Of a DNA stretch of 64,000 nucleotides, positions 16,804-24,864 are shown piece after piece. This DNA comes from Hymenobacter setariae (GTDB lineage Bacteria; Bacteroidota; Bacteroidia; Cytophagales; Hymenobacteraceae). The stretch covers positions 372,001 through 436,000 of the forward strand of contig NZ_VMRJ01000002.1 in NCBI RefSeq assembly GCF_007713685.1, read 5' to 3'. Both the position numbers and the translations under genes were made by a program. Below the pieces are notes generated by a model. It had not been told where the DNA came from. It saw only the letters and a list, made by a program, of their open reading frames with translations, and did not search any database. Every line of letters starts with the position of its first letter. The first letter of the stretch is position 1.

Positions 16804-18855
16804 ATGAAAGTATTGTTGCTAGGGAGTGCCCTAGCTGTTCTGCCCGCGAGCCTCGCCCTAGGGCAAGCCGCCCCGCCGCCCGCCTACTTCGACACGCACG
16901 TGTCGCCGCCCGCCACCAAGCTGCCGCCTTTCGAGGTCAAAAACCCCGATAAGCAACTGAGCCCCTACACCGGCCTCACGCGCCGGCACTGGCAAGATGC
17001 CGCCCGCTACCTGCTGAGCGGGGCCTTCAGCTACGTGCGGACCCTAGACGACCCCATGCAGTTTGTGAAGCAGCCGGGCAAGAGCTACCCGCGCTCGGCC
17101 AGCCAGGTACCCACCGAAAAGCTGGAAGGCCTGTGCCGCACGCTGTTTATGGCCGCGCCGCTGCTCAAAGAAGACCCCAGCCTGACGCTAAACGGCGTGA
17201 AGGTGGGCGACTACTACCGCCACCAGCTGGCGCTGCTCGTAGACCCGGCCAGCCCCAGCTACATCGCGCCACGCGCTAAGGATGGCGGCCCCAGCCAAAA
17301 CCTGGTCGAGTTTGGTGGGCTGAGCGTGGCCTTGTTTGCCGCCCCCGAAATCTTGTGGGACCCGCTTCCCGCGGCCACCAAAAAGGCCCTGGCCGCCACC
17401 ATGCTTAGCTATGGCGACGGGCCTACGGTGCCCCAAAACTGGCGCTACTTCAACATCTTCATCCTTAGCTTTTATAAGAGTCGGGGCTACCAGGTGAATG
17501 AGAGGCTGCTGGAAGAATACCTGCAAAAGCAGCTGACCCACTACAAAGGCGAGGGCTGGTACAACGACGACCCGAGCTTCGACTACTACAGCATGTGGGC
17601 CTTCCAGATGTATGGCCGGCTCTGGAGCGAGTACTACGGGCGCCAGCACTACCCGCAGGTGGCCGCGCAGCTCACCGAGAATTTTGCGCCGCTCAAGAAC
17701 ACCTACCCTTACCAATTTGGGCGCGATGGCTCGATGATAATGTGGGGCCGCAGCATCACGTACCGCTTTGCGGCAGTGGTGCCGTTTCCGCTCATGGGTT
17801 TGCAGCCCGAGGCGGGCACCAACTTCGGCTGGATGCGGCGCATTGCTTCGGGGGCCATGCTCCAGTTCTTGCAACACCCCGATTTCTTGCAGGATAATAT
17901 TCCGACCCTAGGGTACTATGGAGCCTTTGAGCCGGCCGTGCAGCCCTATAGCTGCCGGGGCAGCGTATTCTGGATGGCAAAGGCTTTTCTGGGGCTGCTG
18001 GTGCCGGCCGATAGTCCGTTCTGGACCGCTACCGAAAACGAAGGACCGTGGGCCAGCGAGTTCAAGCCCGGAACAGTAGTCAACAAATTTGAGGCGGGGC
18101 CTAATATCCTCGTGACCGACTACCCCGACCTAGGCGCGGCCGAAATTCGCACCGCCCCTCACCAGCCGGCCAGCGACCCCTACCGCGGCGACGAAAACTA
18201 CAACCGCCTGAGCTACAACAGCGCCTTTCCGTGGCAGGCCGACGGGTCCCGCGGCGAAGTAGCTATGAACTACGTCTTCAAAAACAAGCAAGACAAGTGG
18301 GAGTCGCTGCGCCTCTACACCTTCCGGCGGTACGCCGACGGCGTGTACTACCGCGACGCCGAGCTCGAAACCAACAAGAACATCAAGCTGCACCTAGCCG
18401 AAATGCCCCTGCCCAACGGCATCTTGCGGGTAGACCAAAACACTAGCACCGAGGCCACTGCCCTGCGCCTAGGTCACTACGCGCTGCCCAACCTCACAGG
18501 CACCATCCGGCGCACTACGCGCAAGGTAAAAGGCCATGAGGTACAGATTATTGACAATGGCACTTACCAGTTGGCCCTGGTGCCCCTAGGTGGCTGGGAC
18601 CATGTCGAAGCCGTGGAAGCCACTGGCCTGCACCCCACCGCCCCCACCAGCACCGTGCTTAATGCCTTAGGCAATACCGCGCCCGCCGCCCGACCTAAGC
18701 TCTACGCTACGCTGCTGCTCTGGAAAAAATCGGGCACTACCTTCGCCGATGCCGAGCTGCTGCCCGTGCGGCAGGTGCGGCCCGCCGCAAACGGCACTGG
18801 CGCGACCATAACGATGGCTGATGGCAGCCGCAAAGAATTGAAATACACTGAATAA
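16804..18855 (+). CDS. DUF2264 family protein, full length
   Basis: A 683-residue secreted protein. The ATG at 16804 begins a signal peptide (MKVLLLGSALAVLPASLALG); an in-frame GTG at 16750 would add 18 non-signal residues and is less likely. The N-terminal ~400 residues form the helical DUF2264 domain (HWQDAARYLLSGAFSYV, NWRYFNIFILSFYKSRGY, DPSFDYYSMWAFQMYGRLW, GRDGSMIMWGRSITYRFA). A C-terminal beta-rich domain (~420-680) follows. To my recollection the family contains exo-beta-glucuronidases (GH154) acting on arabinogalactan; the activity here is inference. It is 8 bases upstream of the next GH43 gene, so the two are likely co-translated. A shorter paralogue lacking the C-terminal domain lies at 3401. 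Confidence 0.87.
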   Translation: MKVLLLGSALAVLPASLALGQAAPPPAYFDTHVSPPATKLPPFEVKNPDKQLSPYTGLTRRHWQDAARYLLSGAFSYVRTLDDPMQFVKQPGKSYPRSASQVPTEKLEGLCRTLFMAAPLLKEDPSLTLNGVKVGDYYRHQLALLVDPASPSYIAPRAKDGGPSQNLVEFGGLSVALFAAPEILWDPLPAATKKALAATMLSYGDGPTVPQNWRYFNIFILSFYKSRGYQVNERLLEEYLQKQLTHYKGEGWYNDDPSFDYYSMWAFQMYGRLWSEYYGRQHYPQVAAQLTENFAPLKNTYPYQFGRDGSMIMWGRSITYRFAAVVPFPLMGLQPEAGTNFGWMRRIASGAMLQFLQHPDFLQDNIPTLGYYGAFEPAVQPYSCRGSVFWMAKAFLGLLVPADSPFWTATENEGPWASEFKPGTVVNKFEAGPNILVTDYPDLGAAEIRTAPHQPASDPYRGDENYNRLSYNSAFPWQADGSRGEVAMNYVFKNKQDKWESLRLYTFRRYADGVYYRDAELETNKNIKLHLAEMPLPNGILRVDQNTSTEATALRLGHYALPNLTGTIRRTTRKVKGHEVQIIDNGTYQLALVPLGGWDHVEAVEATGLHPTAPTSTVLNALGNTAPAARPKLYATLLLWKKSGTTFADAELLPVRQVRPAANGTGATITMADGSRKELKYTE

Positions 18856-18863
18856 CCAAGTAC

Positions 18864-19853
18864 ATGCGCGTAACCTCTGTTTTAATGACGGCCCTGCTGG
18901 TTGGCGGGGCAGCCCTCGCTAGCCAGGCCCAGACGACCCTAGGTGACGATACCCTGCACGCCCCGGCACCCGCCCTGCCTGGCCCCAATGCCGACCCGCA
19001 CATTGCAGCTTTTGGCGACACGTACTACCTGTATCCCACCACCGACGGCATCGAGGGCTGGGGCGCTAAGTCGTTCAGTGCCTGGTCATCGAAGGACCTG
19101 AAAACCTGGAAGAACGAGGGCGTCATTCTGGACTTGCCGCGCGACCTTACCTGGGCCAACCGCAATGCCTGGGCCCCGGCAATGGCTACCAAAAACGGCA
19201 AGTACTACTTCTACTACACGGCGGCCCAGTGTGTGGGCGTGGCCGTGGCCGATAGCCCCACTGGCCCCTTCAAAGACCCTATAGGCAAGCCGTTGGTGGC
19301 TAAGGATGTGTACCGCGGCCAGGCCATCGACCCCATGGTATTCGTCGATGACGATGGCAGCGCCTACCTCTACTGGGGCCAGGGCCAGTGCCACGTGGTG
19401 AAGCTGAACGCCGACATGACCAGCTACGACCCCGCCACGGTAGTCGAGTTTAAGCCCGAGGGCTACAATGAGGGTCCGTTTGTGCTCAAGCGCCAGGGCA
19501 AGTACTACCTCATGTGGAGCGAGTATGACACCCGCGACCCGCGCTACTCGGTGGCCTACGCCATCTCTAGCTCGCCAATGGGGCCTTGGGTGAAAGCCGG
19601 CGGCCCGCCCGTGCTGCACGGCCGCGGCCCGGTGAAGGGCGCCGGCCACCACTCGGTGGTGCAGGTGCCGGGCACCGACCAATGGTTTATTGCCTACCAC
19701 CGCTTTATTATTCCCGGCGGCGATGGCTTTAATCGCGAAACCTGCGTGTCGCCCATGCGCTTCGACGCGGCTGGCAACATCTTGCCGGTCAATGTATTTG
19801 AGAAGGTTAAGGCCACTAAGATTCGCAAGACGGCGGCCAAGCGGCGGTCCTAG
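18864..19853 (+). CDS. GH43 family glycosidase (arabinofuranosidase/xylosidase type)
   Basis: A 329-residue secreted enzyme with a signal peptide ending near SQAQ. It has the complete canonical GH43 triad by position: Asp44 (NADPHIAAFGDTYYLY, base), Asp156 (AIDPMVFVDDDG, pKa modulator) and Glu203 (YNEGPFVLKRQGKYYLMWS, acid), plus the late GAGHHSVV blade. Inverting removal of arabinofuranose, xylose or galactofuranose is the usual activity; substrate unknown. Eight bases after DUF2264 and followed by an inverted repeat. The tail is strongly basic (KVKATKIRKTAAKRRS), which is unusual for this family and may bind anionic glycan. Confidence 0.92.
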   Translation: MRVTSVLMTALLVGGAALASQAQTTLGDDTLHAPAPALPGPNADPHIAAFGDTYYLYPTTDGIEGWGAKSFSAWSSKDLKTWKNEGVILDLPRDLTWANRNAWAPAMATKNGKYYFYYTAAQCVGVAVADSPTGPFKDPIGKPLVAKDVYRGQAIDPMVFVDDDGSAYLYWGQGQCHVVKLNADMTSYDPATVVEFKPEGYNEGPFVLKRQGKYYLMWSEYDTRDPRYSVAYAISSSPMGPWVKAGGPPVLHGRGPVKGAGHHSVVQVPGTDQWFIAYHRFIIPGGDGFNRETCVSPMRFDAAGNILPVNVFEKVKATKIRKTAAKRRS

Positions 19854-19864
19854 GTGCTCTTAGC

Positions 19865-19917
19865 TAGACGTTGCAGTCCGTAAAGGCCGCGCATCCCAAC
19901 GCGAACTGCAACGTCTA
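19865..19917. repeat. Inverted repeat after GH43 gene
   Basis: Arms of 13 bases (19865-19877 and 19905-19917) pair perfectly around a 27-base spacer. It lies just after the GH43 stop. There is no T-run, so it may be a factor-dependent end or a small mobile palindrome. Confidence 0.45.
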
Positions 19918-20112
19918 TGCGCCACGCTACTGCCTATCAATACAGCCATCCCAATGAGTATTACCAACAAGCTGGCAAAAGAGGCTATAAAAAGAACAAT
20001 TATTTCTTTTTTACTCGCAATGCACAAACGATTGTGTAAATTGCTGCCCTTGTCGGGTTAGTAGCTTCCTCAACGGGGCCGCTCTTTCTTCTATATCCCA
20101 CCCACTTCTTCT

Positions 20113-22182
20113 ATGCATTACGCTTCTCTAAGTCAGCAGGTAAAGCATTTTCTCACTGCGTCTTGCCTCCTAGGTGCCGCGGGCGTGGCCCAAGCCCAGG
20201 CCGTGGCCGACTATCCTATCCGGCCGGTGTCGTTTACGCAAGTCAAGCTGACCGACAACTTCTGGTTGCCGCGCCTCAAGACCAATACCGACGTCACTAT
20301 TCCGGCGTCGTTTCAGCGCTGCGAGGCTACCAATAGGGTCAAGAACTTCGAGATGGCGGCGGCGAAGTCGGGCAAGTTTGCGACGACCTATCCCTTCGAC
20401 GACACCGATATTTATAAGACCATTGAGGGCGCGTCGTACTCGCTGAGCCTCTACCCCGACGAGCACCTGAAAGAGTACGTCGATGCGCTTATCAAGAAGG
20501 TGGCCGCGGCGCAGGAGCCTGATGGCTACCTCTACACGGCCCGCACCATCGACCCCGCCCACCCGCACAGCTGGGCTGGTAAGGAGCGTTGGGAAAAAGA
20601 GCGCGAGCTAAGCCACGAGCTCTACAACTCGGGCCACCTCTACGAGGCCGCTGTAGCACACTACCAAGCCACTGGCCAGAAAAACCTGCTCAACATCGCC
20701 CTCAAAAATGCCGACCTCGTGTGCTCGGTATTTGGCCCCGGCCGCCGCGCCGTAGCGCCTGGCCACGAAATTGTGGAGATGGGGCTAGTGAAGCTCTACC
20801 GCGTGACGGGCCAAGCTAAATACTTGAATACGGCCAAGTTCTTCCTCGACCAGCGTGGGCAGTACAAGGGCTATGACTTCAAGAGCACCGACGAGTGGAA
20901 GAACGGCCAGTACTGGCAAGATGACAAGCCCGTAGTGGCCCAGACCGAGGCCGAAGGCCACGCCGTCCGCGCCGAATACCTGTACTCGGCCATGGCCGAC
21001 GTAGCCGCCCTAACGGGCGACAAGCCACTGCTGGCGGCCGTGGATACCATCTGGAAGAACATGGTAACCAAAAAGATGTACGTGCAGGGCGGCACTGGCG
21101 CAGTGGGTGGCGGCGAGCGCTTCGGTGCCAACTACGAGCTGCCCAATGCCACGGCCTACAACGAAACCTGCGCCTCGGTAGCCGACGTGTACTGGCAGCA
21201 GCGCATGTTCCAGCTGCACGGCGACGCCAAGTACGCCGACATCATGGAGAAGGTGCTGTATAACGGCCTAATTTCGGGCGTTGGGCTCGATGGCAAGTCG
21301 TTCTTCTATACCAATGCGATGCAGATAAAGGGCGGCCTAGGCACGAAGGACACCGAGCCGGCGCGCTCGGGCTGGTTCGACTGCTCGTGCTGCCCCACCA
21401 ACCTGGCCCGGCTTTTCCCGAGCCTGCCCGGCTACGTGTACGGCCAGCACGACAAAGACTTGTACGTGAACCTCTTCGTGAGCAGTACCGCCAACCTCAC
21501 GGTGAACAAGAAGCCAGTGCAGCTGGTGCAGCAAAACAACTACCCCTGGGATGGCGGTCTCAAATTCGTAGTTAACCCGGCCGCCAGCACCGACTTCAAC
21601 CTGCTAGTGCGCGTGCCCGGCTGGGCACGGGGCGAGGCTATGCCTTCTGACCTCTACACCTTCGCCACGCCCACTAAGAGCGAGGTAGTTATCAAGGTAA
21701 ACGGTAAGCCCACCGCCTACACCTTGCGCAACGGCTATGCCGTGCTGCCGCGCAAGTGGCGCAAGGGCGACGTGGTCGAAATGACCCTGCCCATGGATGT
21801 GCGCCGCGTGGTGGCCAACCCCAACGTAAAGGACGACCTAGGGAAAGTGGCTTTGCAGCGCGGCCCGATTATGTATTGCGCCGAGTGGACCGATAACAAG
21901 GGCAAAGCCAGCAACCTAGTGGTGCCGCCCACGGCCACTTTCACCGCCGCCTACCGCCCCGAGCTGCTCAATGGCGTGACAACCCTTACGGCCACTGTGC
22001 CCGCCGTGCAAGTCGATGCCGCAGCCAGCACCATTCAAACTGTGCCGCAGACCCTCACGGCCATTCCGTACTACGCCTGGGCCAACCGCGGCAAGGGCGA
22101 AATGACGGTGTGGTTTCCAGCTCAGATAGTAGATGTGGACCTCGTGACGCGCCCCGCCGAGCTACCCGGCACCGGCAAATAA
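20113..22182 (+). CDS. GH127 beta-L-arabinofuranosidase
   Basis: A 689-residue protein with an N-terminal signal (cleavage near AQAQA). The GH127 (formerly DUF1680) hallmarks are plain: YLYTARTIDP, YNSGHLYEAAVAHY, YNETCASVADVYWQQRM and GWFDCSCCPTNLARLF. Zinc ligands known for the family fit Glu351, Cys353, Cys426 and Cys427. The first Cys of the CC pair corresponds to the unusual thiolate nucleophile of HypBA1. The enzyme releases beta-linked L-arabinofuranose, found on plant hydroxyproline-rich glycoproteins and rhamnogalacturonan-II or arabinogalactan side chains. It probably starts its own transcript, as 259 bases without a gene precede it, and it ends at a hairpin. Confidence 0.95.
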   Translation: MHYASLSQQVKHFLTASCLLGAAGVAQAQAVADYPIRPVSFTQVKLTDNFWLPRLKTNTDVTIPASFQRCEATNRVKNFEMAAAKSGKFATTYPFDDTDIYKTIEGASYSLSLYPDEHLKEYVDALIKKVAAAQEPDGYLYTARTIDPAHPHSWAGKERWEKERELSHELYNSGHLYEAAVAHYQATGQKNLLNIALKNADLVCSVFGPGRRAVAPGHEIVEMGLVKLYRVTGQAKYLNTAKFFLDQRGQYKGYDFKSTDEWKNGQYWQDDKPVVAQTEAEGHAVRAEYLYSAMADVAALTGDKPLLAAVDTIWKNMVTKKMYVQGGTGAVGGGERFGANYELPNATAYNETCASVADVYWQQRMFQLHGDAKYADIMEKVLYNGLISGVGLDGKSFFYTNAMQIKGGLGTKDTEPARSGWFDCSCCPTNLARLFPSLPGYVYGQHDKDLYVNLFVSSTANLTVNKKPVQLVQQNNYPWDGGLKFVVNPAASTDFNLLVRVPGWARGEAMPSDLYTFATPTKSEVVIKVNGKPTAYTLRNGYAVLPRKWRKGDVVEMTLPMDVRRVVANPNVKDDLGKVALQRGPIMYCAEWTDNKGKASNLVVPPTATFTAAYRPELLNGVTTLTATVPAVQVDAAASTIQTVPQTLTAIPYYAWANRGKGEMTVWFPAQIVDVDLVTRPAELPGTGK

Positions 22183-22187
22183 CAGCC

Positions 22188-22228
22188 ACTGCCCGCCGCA
22201 TTTGCCCAAGCCAAGTGCGGCGGGCAGT
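22188..22228 (+). terminator. Hairpin between GH127 and GH31
   Basis: Thirteen-base perfect arms (22188-22200 and 22216-22228) around 15 bases, right after the GH127 stop. No long T-run follows, so termination is likely partial. The next gene starts 32 bases later. Confidence 0.5.
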
Positions 22229-22259
22229 ATCATTCAGTATCACTCCATTCCCACCCGTT

Positions 22260-24659
22260 TTGACGTCTATCTTTCCTCGTTTCCTGCCCTTGGCCGCCCT
22301 AGGTCTGCTGCTCGCGCCCGCCGCCGCTCACGCCCAACAGTACCAGCCCACCGCTACCGGCCTGCGGGTCAGTACCGATTCGCTCATGGTGGAGGTGCAG
22401 TTCTACTCGCCCGAGATAGTGCGCGTGCTCAAGCAGCCCAAGAATGTGGAGGCAGCGAAAAAGAGCCTGGTAGTGACGCAAGCGCCCGCGCCGGGCAAGC
22501 TGAAGTACAGCCAGAAAAACGGCCAGGTGACCATCAGCAGCCCCACTACTCAGGTGGTGGTGAATGAGAAAACCGGGCAGGTGAGCTTTCGCACTGCGAA
22601 GGGCCAGCCGCTGCTAAGCGAGCAGACCCTAGGGTCGCGTTTTACGCCCAAGAAGGACCTAGGTGCTGCCACCTACCGCGTGCGGCAGGTGTTTCAACTG
22701 GCGCCGGGCGAGGCCGTGTACGGCCTGGGCCAGCACCAGGATGGCCACCTCAACTACCGGGGCCAAAAGGTGCTGATGAAGCAAAAGAGCCTCGACATTG
22801 CCTTGCCCGTGCTGCACTCGGGCAAGGGCTACGGCGTGCTCTGGGATAACTACTCCACCACTAATTTCAGCGACGCGGCCGCCGGCACGGTCTTCGATTC
22901 GGAGATTGGCGACTGTGTCGATTACTACCTGCTCAACGGCCAGGGCACTGCCGATGGCGTGGTGGCCCGCTACCGCCAGCTGACGGGGCAGGCGCCCATG
23001 TTTCCGCGCTGGACCCTAGGCTTTTGGCAAAGCAAGGAGCGCTACAAAAGCCAGGATGAAACCGTGGGCGTGGTCGAAAAATACCGCGCCCTGGGCGTGC
23101 CACTCGATGGCATTGTGCAGGACTGGCAGTACTGGGGCGAGGACAACGACCTCTGGAACGATATGGCCTTCAACAACCCCAAGTTCCCCAACCCGCAGGC
23201 CATGGTAGACCGCGTGCACGCCCTGCACGCCCACCAAATGATTTCCGTTTGGCCTTCGTTTGGCAAGAAAAGCAAGCCCTACCAGGAGCTGGCCAGCAAG
23301 GACATGCTCTTCGACTTTATCACGTGGCCGCGCACGCCGCACGTGAAGGTGTACGATGCCTTCGACCCCGCCGCCCGCGACATCTACTGGAAGTACCTGA
23401 ACCAGGGCATCTTCAAGTTCGGTATGGATGCCTGGTGGATGGACGCCACCGAGCCCGACCAGCTGCAGCCCTTCGACACCGACGACGACAACGAGACCGC
23501 CCTAGGTAGCTTCCGCCGCGTGCGCAACGCCTACCCGCTTGTGGCCACCAGCGGCGTGTACGAGCATCAGCGCCAGGCTACTGCCGATAAGCGCGTGTTC
23601 ATCCTCACGCGCTCGGCCTTTGCCGGGCAGCAGCGCTACGGCACCATGGTTTGGTCGAGCGACGTGGACTCGCGCTGGGACGTGCTGGCCAAGCAAATCC
23701 CGGCCGCCCTCAACCTTAGCCTGACTGGCTTTCCGTACTGGAACAGCGACATCGGCGGCTTCTTTCCCAGCGGGCAGTACCCCAAGGGCGTGAAAGACCC
23801 GGCCTTCCAGGAGTTGTACACGCGCTGGCAGCAGTTTGCGGCTCTCACGCCCATGATGCGCAGCCACGGCGAGTACACGCCCCGCGAAATCTACCAGTTT
23901 GGCGAGCGCGGCACCTGGGCCTTCGACTCGCAAGCCAAGTTTATCGACCTGCGCTACCGCCTCCAGCCCTACCTCTACTCGCTCATGTGGCAGGTGACTA
24001 GCCGCGCCGGTACGCCCATGCGCGCCCTGGCAATGGATTTTGCCAACGACCCGAAGGTGAGCGATATGGGCACCGAGTACATGTTCGGCCCGGCCTTTCT
24101 GGTGCGCCCCGTTACGGAAGCGCAGTACGTGAACCGGCCCGACAGAAACGTGCCCGTGCCGCCCGACTTCTCCAAAACGAAAGGCGTGGAGGTGTATCTG
24201 CCGGCCGGTGCCAGTTGGTTCGATTTCTGGACCGGCAAGCGCCAGCCAGGCGGCCAAACTGTGCAGCGCGAAACGCCCATCGACGTCATGCCGCTCTACG
24301 TGCGCGCCGGCTCGGTGCTGCCCCTAGGGCCGCACCAGCAATACACCGGCGAGAAGGCGGATGCCCCGCTCGAAATCCGCGTGTACCCCGGTGCCAACGG
24401 CGAGTTCACGCTCTACGAGGATGAAAACGACAACTATAACTACGAAAAAGGCGCCTTTGCCACGATAAAAATGCGCTGGGACGACAAGGCGCGGCAGCTC
24501 ACCTTCGACAACCGCACCGGCAACTTTCCGGGCATGCAGGCCGCGCGCACCTTCCGCGTGGTGCTGGCCGACGAGCAGCACGGCACCGGCATAGGCGCCG
24601 ATGATGCGCCCGCCAAAGAAGTAAAATACGCCGGCCAGAAAACGACGGTAAAGCTTTAA
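22260..24659 (+). CDS. GH31 alpha-glycosidase (alpha-xylosidase/glucosidase type)
   Basis: About 799 residues starting at a TTG at 22260. The frame is open back to a GTG at 22110, but that stretch overlaps GH127 and the hairpin. The TTG gives a clean signal peptide (LTSIFPRFLPLAALGLLLAP, cleavage near AHAQQ); no ATG lies in place. An N-terminal galactose-mutarotase-like domain precedes the GH31 barrel. The nucleophile is Asp395 in GMDAWWMDATEPD; the acid/base is Asp468 in WSSDVDSRW; PYWNSDIGGF follows. The C-terminal beta domains contain YEDENDNYNYEKG. Retaining alpha-glucosidase or alpha-xylosidase activity is the family norm; the exact sugar is unknown. Probable periplasmic enzyme of the locus. 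Confidence 0.92.
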   Translation: MTSIFPRFLPLAALGLLLAPAAAHAQQYQPTATGLRVSTDSLMVEVQFYSPEIVRVLKQPKNVEAAKKSLVVTQAPAPGKLKYSQKNGQVTISSPTTQVVVNEKTGQVSFRTAKGQPLLSEQTLGSRFTPKKDLGAATYRVRQVFQLAPGEAVYGLGQHQDGHLNYRGQKVLMKQKSLDIALPVLHSGKGYGVLWDNYSTTNFSDAAAGTVFDSEIGDCVDYYLLNGQGTADGVVARYRQLTGQAPMFPRWTLGFWQSKERYKSQDETVGVVEKYRALGVPLDGIVQDWQYWGEDNDLWNDMAFNNPKFPNPQAMVDRVHALHAHQMISVWPSFGKKSKPYQELASKDMLFDFITWPRTPHVKVYDAFDPAARDIYWKYLNQGIFKFGMDAWWMDATEPDQLQPFDTDDDNETALGSFRRVRNAYPLVATSGVYEHQRQATADKRVFILTRSAFAGQQRYGTMVWSSDVDSRWDVLAKQIPAALNLSLTGFPYWNSDIGGFFPSGQYPKGVKDPAFQELYTRWQQFAALTPMMRSHGEYTPREIYQFGERGTWAFDSQAKFIDLRYRLQPYLYSLMWQVTSRAGTPMRALAMDFANDPKVSDMGTEYMFGPAFLVRPVTEAQYVNRPDRNVPVPPDFSKTKGVEVYLPAGASWFDFWTGKRQPGGQTVQRETPIDVMPLYVRAGSVLPLGPHQQYTGEKADAPLEIRVYPGANGEFTLYEDENDNYNYEKGAFATIKMRWDDKARQLTFDNRTGNFPGMQAARTFRVVLADEQHGTGIGADDAPAKEVKYAGQKTTVKL

Positions 24660-24685
24660 GTAAAAGGTGTTACTGAAAGCTGTCT

Positions 24686-24781
24686 GTCATGCAGAGCGCA
24701 GCGAAGCATCTCGCATAGCGCAGTAATCAATAACGTTCGCAAACGTCAGCACGCGAGATGCTTCGCTGCGCTCTGCATGAC
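24686..24781. repeat. Long palindrome, TGTCATGC family, copy 1
   Basis: Perfect 29-base arms (24686-24714 and 24753-24781) around a 38-base spacer, between GH31 and the GH43-GH105 fusion. The arm core (GTCATGCAGAGC, then GAAGCATCTCGC) is shared with the copies at 28904 and 36513 and, more loosely, with those at 52972 and 55174. Confidence 0.85.
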
Positions 24782-24864
24782 GACTGTAAGGTGTTGCGCA
24801 CTTTTTCAATAAGCTTCTATATATCCGCACAAAAAAGTAGAGCTGTCCACTCCCTATCCACTTA

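Noticed and set aside
22110-22259. Longer GTG-started N-terminus for the GH31 gene
   Set aside because: It would overlap the end of GH127 and the intervening hairpin and place 50 Arg-rich residues before an obvious signal peptide.
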